Positions 60,777 through 64,000 of a stretch of 64,000 nucleotides of DNA are shown here, one piece after another. The DNA comes from Pedobacter petrophilus (GTDB taxonomy: Bacteria > Bacteroidota > Bacteroidia > Sphingobacteriales > Sphingobacteriaceae), in contig NZ_WKKH01000021.1 of the NCBI RefSeq assembly GCF_009674725.1, positions 16,243 through 80,242 on the forward strand, read 5' to 3'. Within the stretch, counting starts at the first letter, position 1; every line of letters begins with the position of its first letter. Position numbers and translations under genes: made by a program. Below the pieces are notes generated by a model. It was given only the letters and a program-made list of their open reading frames with translations, did not search any database and was not told the DNA's origin.

Positions 60777-63632
60777 ATGAAACCCTTTCTACAAGAAGTT
60801 GCCGAAGATTTAATTGAAAAGTTTGGAGCCAATCTCCAACACTGTGCTATTGTTTTCAATAACAAACGTCCTTCTGCCTATATGCAGAAATACCTGGCAA
60901 ATATTATTAAAAAACCTTTTTTTAGTCCGTCGTTTTATACAATCCAGGAGTTTTTTGCCACTTCAACGCAATTTAAGATTGCCGATTTTTACCTTCAATT
61001 TTTTACGCTTCATAAAATATACAATCAATTACTGGCCGAAGAGCAGTTAGAACCAATTTCAAGTCATAAGTTTTTTCCGCTGGCGAAGATTATTTTGAGC
61101 GATTTTACTCAAATTGATAACGATCTGGTTGATGCAGGGAAGTTATATCGCGATTTAGAAGATATTTCCGTTATCAATAAAGATTTTGATTATTTGAGTC
61201 CGGAGCAATACCAGTTCTTATCACAATTCTGGACTTCTTATTCGGAAGGGAAACATAAAAAACAGCAGGAACTATTTATCAAAATGTGGCGCCGCATGCC
61301 TAAGCTTTACCACCTATTTCATGCATCGCTTAAAGCGCAGGGATACCTTACAAACGGATATGTTTATCGCCATTTGGCTGAAGGTGCTGATACTCAGAAA
61401 GACTTGCCGGTTAACTTTGAAAAAGGAAAGATTATTCTTGTCGGTTTTAATGCACTGACCAGTGCCGAAGCAAAAATTTTTACACAACTGCAGGAAGCTG
61501 ATCAAGCCTTATTTTATTTCGACGCTGATGAATATTATGTAGATGACCCTTTGCAGGAAGCTGGGTTATTTTTAAGAAAAAACCTGAATCAGCTTGGCTT
61601 GAAAAACGTTTTTGAAAATAAGCCAGGTCTGATGAAAACAGCTGAACATCAGGTAAACGTTTTTAAGGTTCAGGGGCAATCTGCACAGGCGAAGATTTTG
61701 AATAACATTCTGGAAGATGATTATTCTGCAAGCAGCGAAATTGGTTCTACCGTTGTGGTTTTGGCTGATGAAAGTTTATTACTGCCTGCCTTGCAAACCA
61801 TCCCCACCGCGTATCATGGCAAAGAAATTGATTTGAATGTAACCATGGGCTTTGCCCTTTCTACATCGAGCATCTTTGGCCTGGCCGATTTATGGTTTTC
61901 ATCTCAACTGGAAATTATTCATACCGGAAAAATTTCTTACAAACATGTTGAAGCATTTCTAACTCATCCGCTAACGGGCTTGAGTCAGAAAATGCGTGAT
62001 AAAATTTTGACGGCTCTTTTGAAAGAAAACGAGGTTGAAATTGCACAGGATAGGCTAATTAGGCAAAGCGGATTATTTGAGGTTTTCTACAAAAAAATTG
62101 ATAGTCCACAACAGGTTGTGCCCTACCTGCTTGATGTTTTAGATTTTATTTTGACGCGTTTATCCAATGCTAAAACGCTCAAAAAAATTGATGCTGAACT
62201 GTTTGTTAAAACTATCCAGGAGTTAAATCGTTTGCACGATACATTCGGCAAACATATTGGCAACGAAGAAATTCAGTTTGTGATTTACCTGGTTCAGAAA
62301 TCTCTGCAAGCTATTGCCGTACCACTATCCGGCGATCCGCTTAATGGCATTCAGTTAATGGGATTACTGGAAACTAGAAATCTGAATTTCGATAAAGTAG
62401 TGATTCTGGGCTTCAATGAGGGCATTATTCCAAAATCTTCCATTGGCAACAGTTTTATTCCTGATTCTATTCGCCGCGTTTACGGGCTGCCGGTTTTAGA
62501 AAATCTGGATGCCATTTCATCTTACATGGTTTACCGACTGATGCAACGGGCAAAAGAAATCAATTTCGTTTACAACAGCTTAACAGATGAAACGACAACC
62601 GGTGAAGCCAGTAGAATTCTTAAACAGCTGGAATATGAAAGTGGATTTAATTTCAATTATAACGAGCTTAACCTTGATGTAAAAACGGAACCCTTCAAAG
62701 AAGTTCGCATTGAAAAGAAGAATAATTTTTTCATTCAGGAAACATTACAAAAATACCTCGACAAAAAGAAAGTACTTTCGCCATCGGCATTAACACAATA
62801 CATTTCCAACCCGATAGATTTTTTCTTCAATTATATTGCCGGGATCAAAGAGCCCAAAGAGGTAAGCGCCGTTGTTGAGGCAAATGAAATTGGTTCTATT
62901 TTGCACAAAGTGATGGAATACTTTTATCAGGATTTAAGGAAGGCAGAAATTACCTCTGATGTGATAAAAGAGAAAAGAAAGCAGGTGCCCGCGCTGATCC
63001 AAAAAGCATTTAACGCCGTAATGTTTAACCACCCAGATAAGGTGATGGAATATAAAGGCATGCAGAAGGTAATTTTATCGATTGTAGATGCTTATGTAAA
63101 TATCATTGTAAATCAGGATGAATCGCAGACACCTTTTCATATTATCAGTCTGGAGCAAAAGGTTGAAGCTGAAATTAGCTTTCCATTAAATGGCAAAGAT
63201 GCAAGTGTGAAAATTTTCGGTTACATTGATCGGGTCGACGTTAAAGATGGCGTAACTAAAATTATTGATTATAAAACCGGAAGTGATAAACTAACTTTCA
63301 AAGATGTAGCCGAATTGTTTAATTCTGACGGAAAACATATCAATAAAGCGCTGGTTCAAACCTTACTTTATACTTATGCATATGAACAATTCTCAGGCAA
63401 GACCTGTGTAGAACCAAACCTATATGTAGTGAAAACAATGGCTGTGGATGGAATCTGGTTCAAATCTGGAAGGCAAACACTCTCCGGAGAATTTTTGGAA
63501 GAGATTAAACCGGAATTTTTAGCTGAATTAAGAAAAAAACTGACAGAATTGTTCGAATCGCCATACTTTGTTGCTAGCGCCGTAGAGGATAATTATAAAT
63601 ATTCGATTTATAAAACACTATTCGGAAAATAA
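60777..63632 (+). CDS. PD-(D/E)XK nuclease family protein, AddB-like
   Basis: A 951-residue partner of the preceding helicase, starting 2 bp after it. The N-terminus (AIVFNNKRPSAYMQKYLANI) lacks a GxGKT loop, so its helicase half appears inactive, as in RecC. The C-terminal nuclease starts at LSPSALTQYISNPIDFFFNY and has GSILHKVMEYFY, GYIDRVDVKDG and IIDYKTG with catalytic residues in place. The four cysteines that hold an iron-sulfur cluster in Bacillus AddB are missing: the first position reads Asn (YISNPIDFF) and only one Cys follows near the end. Confidence 0.9.
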   Translation: MKPFLQEVAEDLIEKFGANLQHCAIVFNNKRPSAYMQKYLANIIKKPFFSPSFYTIQEFFATSTQFKIADFYLQFFTLHKIYNQLLAEEQLEPISSHKFFPLAKIILSDFTQIDNDLVDAGKLYRDLEDISVINKDFDYLSPEQYQFLSQFWTSYSEGKHKKQQELFIKMWRRMPKLYHLFHASLKAQGYLTNGYVYRHLAEGADTQKDLPVNFEKGKIILVGFNALTSAEAKIFTQLQEADQALFYFDADEYYVDDPLQEAGLFLRKNLNQLGLKNVFENKPGLMKTAEHQVNVFKVQGQSAQAKILNNILEDDYSASSEIGSTVVVLADESLLLPALQTIPTAYHGKEIDLNVTMGFALSTSSIFGLADLWFSSQLEIIHTGKISYKHVEAFLTHPLTGLSQKMRDKILTALLKENEVEIAQDRLIRQSGLFEVFYKKIDSPQQVVPYLLDVLDFILTRLSNAKTLKKIDAELFVKTIQELNRLHDTFGKHIGNEEIQFVIYLVQKSLQAIAVPLSGDPLNGIQLMGLLETRNLNFDKVVILGFNEGIIPKSSIGNSFIPDSIRRVYGLPVLENLDAISSYMVYRLMQRAKEINFVYNSLTDETTTGEASRILKQLEYESGFNFNYNELNLDVKTEPFKEVRIEKKNNFFIQETLQKYLDKKKVLSPSALTQYISNPIDFFFNYIAGIKEPKEVSAVVEANEIGSILHKVMEYFYQDLRKAEITSDVIKEKRKQVPALIQKAFNAVMFNHPDKVMEYKGMQKVILSIVDAYVNIIVNQDESQTPFHIISLEQKVEAEISFPLNGKDASVKIFGYIDRVDVKDGVTKIIDYKTGSDKLTFKDVAELFNSDGKHINKALVQTLLYTYAYEQFSGKTCVEPNLYVVKTMAVDGIWFKSGRQTLSGEFLEEIKPEFLAELRKKLTELFESPYFVASAVEDNYKYSIYKTLFGK

Positions 63633-63670
63633 GAGGAAATGAATGCCATTTGCATCATCTATTTATTAAA

Positions 63671-64000
63671 GCCATTGGTTGAAACCAATGGCGATAAACT
63701 AGACAAATCGCTATAAAACCAGCGCTATAGCCACCATCCATTTCTTGGCAGTCCGCTTCAACTCACTGCTTTGAAATAATATACCATTTAACCATATATG
63801 CCATTGGTTGAAACCAATAGCGATGAAACTAGACATTCGCTATAAAACCAACGCTGTTGCCATCATCCATTTCATGGCAGTCCGCTTCAGCTCACTGCTA
63901 TAGAATTAAACCAGATATGCCATTGGTTGAAACCAATGACGATGAACCCAGAAATCGCTATAAAACCAGCGCTATAGCCACCATCCATTTCATGGCAGTC
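63671..64000. repeat. tandem repeats of about 120-130 bp with a palindromic core
   Basis: Units start at 63671, 63800 and 63919 (the third is cut by the window edge). Each opens with CCATTGGTTGAAACCAAT(G/A)G, a near-perfect palindrome, followed by CGAT(A/G)AA, CGCTATAAAACCA(G/A)CGCT, a GCCA(C/T)CATCCATTTC block and GGCAGTCCGCTTCA(A/G)CTCACTGCT. The whole unit is conserved, so this is not a CRISPR array. No gene is seen. Confidence 0.85.

Noticed and set aside
63671..64000. Possible CRISPR array
   Set aside because: Intervals between the palindromic cores are also nearly identical, and their length (about 95-110 bp) is too long for spacers.

Overview
The window looks like a chromosome segment of a Bacteroidota member, most likely Sphingobacteriaceae and close to Pedobacter. 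The evidence is AT-rich DNA, a SusC/SusD pair, another TonB-dependent receptor with a carboxypeptidase-like N-terminal domain, Bacteroidota-type promoter boxes (TTTG, about 18 bp, TAnnTTTG), almost no Shine-Dalgarno sites, and the gene blocks acpP-fabF-rnc and yicC-gmk-nadD. The genus is inferred from gene content, not from a search. There are no phage, plasmid, CRISPR or defence genes.

Layout. 1-1.6 kb: the 5' part of trpE on the minus strand, behind what reads as a complete ribosome-mediated trp attenuator (leader peptide with two Trp codons, antiterminator, terminator), then a small membrane protein. 1.7-6.0 kb: two exported amidohydrolase-like proteins. 6.2-8.2 kb: a lipoprotein and a divergent XRE regulator, lying between the true 3' end of the second amidohydrolase gene and a decayed copy of that end at 8.25 kb. 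8.3-9.1 kb: a repeat cluster with a 21-bp minisatellite. 9.1-14.4 kb: a TonB-dependent receptor, an ABC exporter and a small PLDc_N membrane protein. 14.45-15.26 kb: an array of about eight 96-bp hairpin repeats between convergent genes. 15.3-21.9 kb: an MFS transporter and SusD/SusC. 22.4-25.9 kb: an operon of a 45-residue membrane protein, ridA, an EamA transporter and recG. 26-31.7 kb: an OmpA-family protein, a frameshifted aminopeptidase P gene, an HtrA-type protease and dapF. 32.2-38.0 kb: a three-gene RND efflux operon. 38.1-46.8 kb: housekeeping blocks (nadD, gmk, yicC; rnc, fabF, acpP; pyk) plus a tandem pair of regulatory-domain proteins. 47.0-47.3 kb: tRNA-Ser(GGA) and tRNA-Asp(GTC). 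47.6-55.7 kb: WG-repeat protein, SDR remnant, S9 peptidase, NAD(P)-binding protein, GH3 enzyme, two small proteins and a thioredoxin-like protein. 55.8-63.6 kb: TatD-type hydrolase, tcdA and an AddA/AddB-like helicase-nuclease pair. 63.7-64.0 kb: tandem copies of a repeat of about 120-130 bp.

How the genes work together. Most of the window is housekeeping and cell-envelope biology: nutrient uptake at the outer membrane, efflux, periplasmic protein quality control and peptide degradation, lipid, nucleotide, NAD and lysine/peptidoglycan precursor synthesis, and double-strand-break repair. The less ordinary parts are regulatory or structural: the trp attenuator, three promoters whose -7 box lies 4-6 nt before the start codon (possible leaderless mRNAs), the duplicated gene tail bounding the lipoprotein/XRE islet, the three tandem-repeat arrays and two damaged genes (aminopeptidase P and an SDR fragment).
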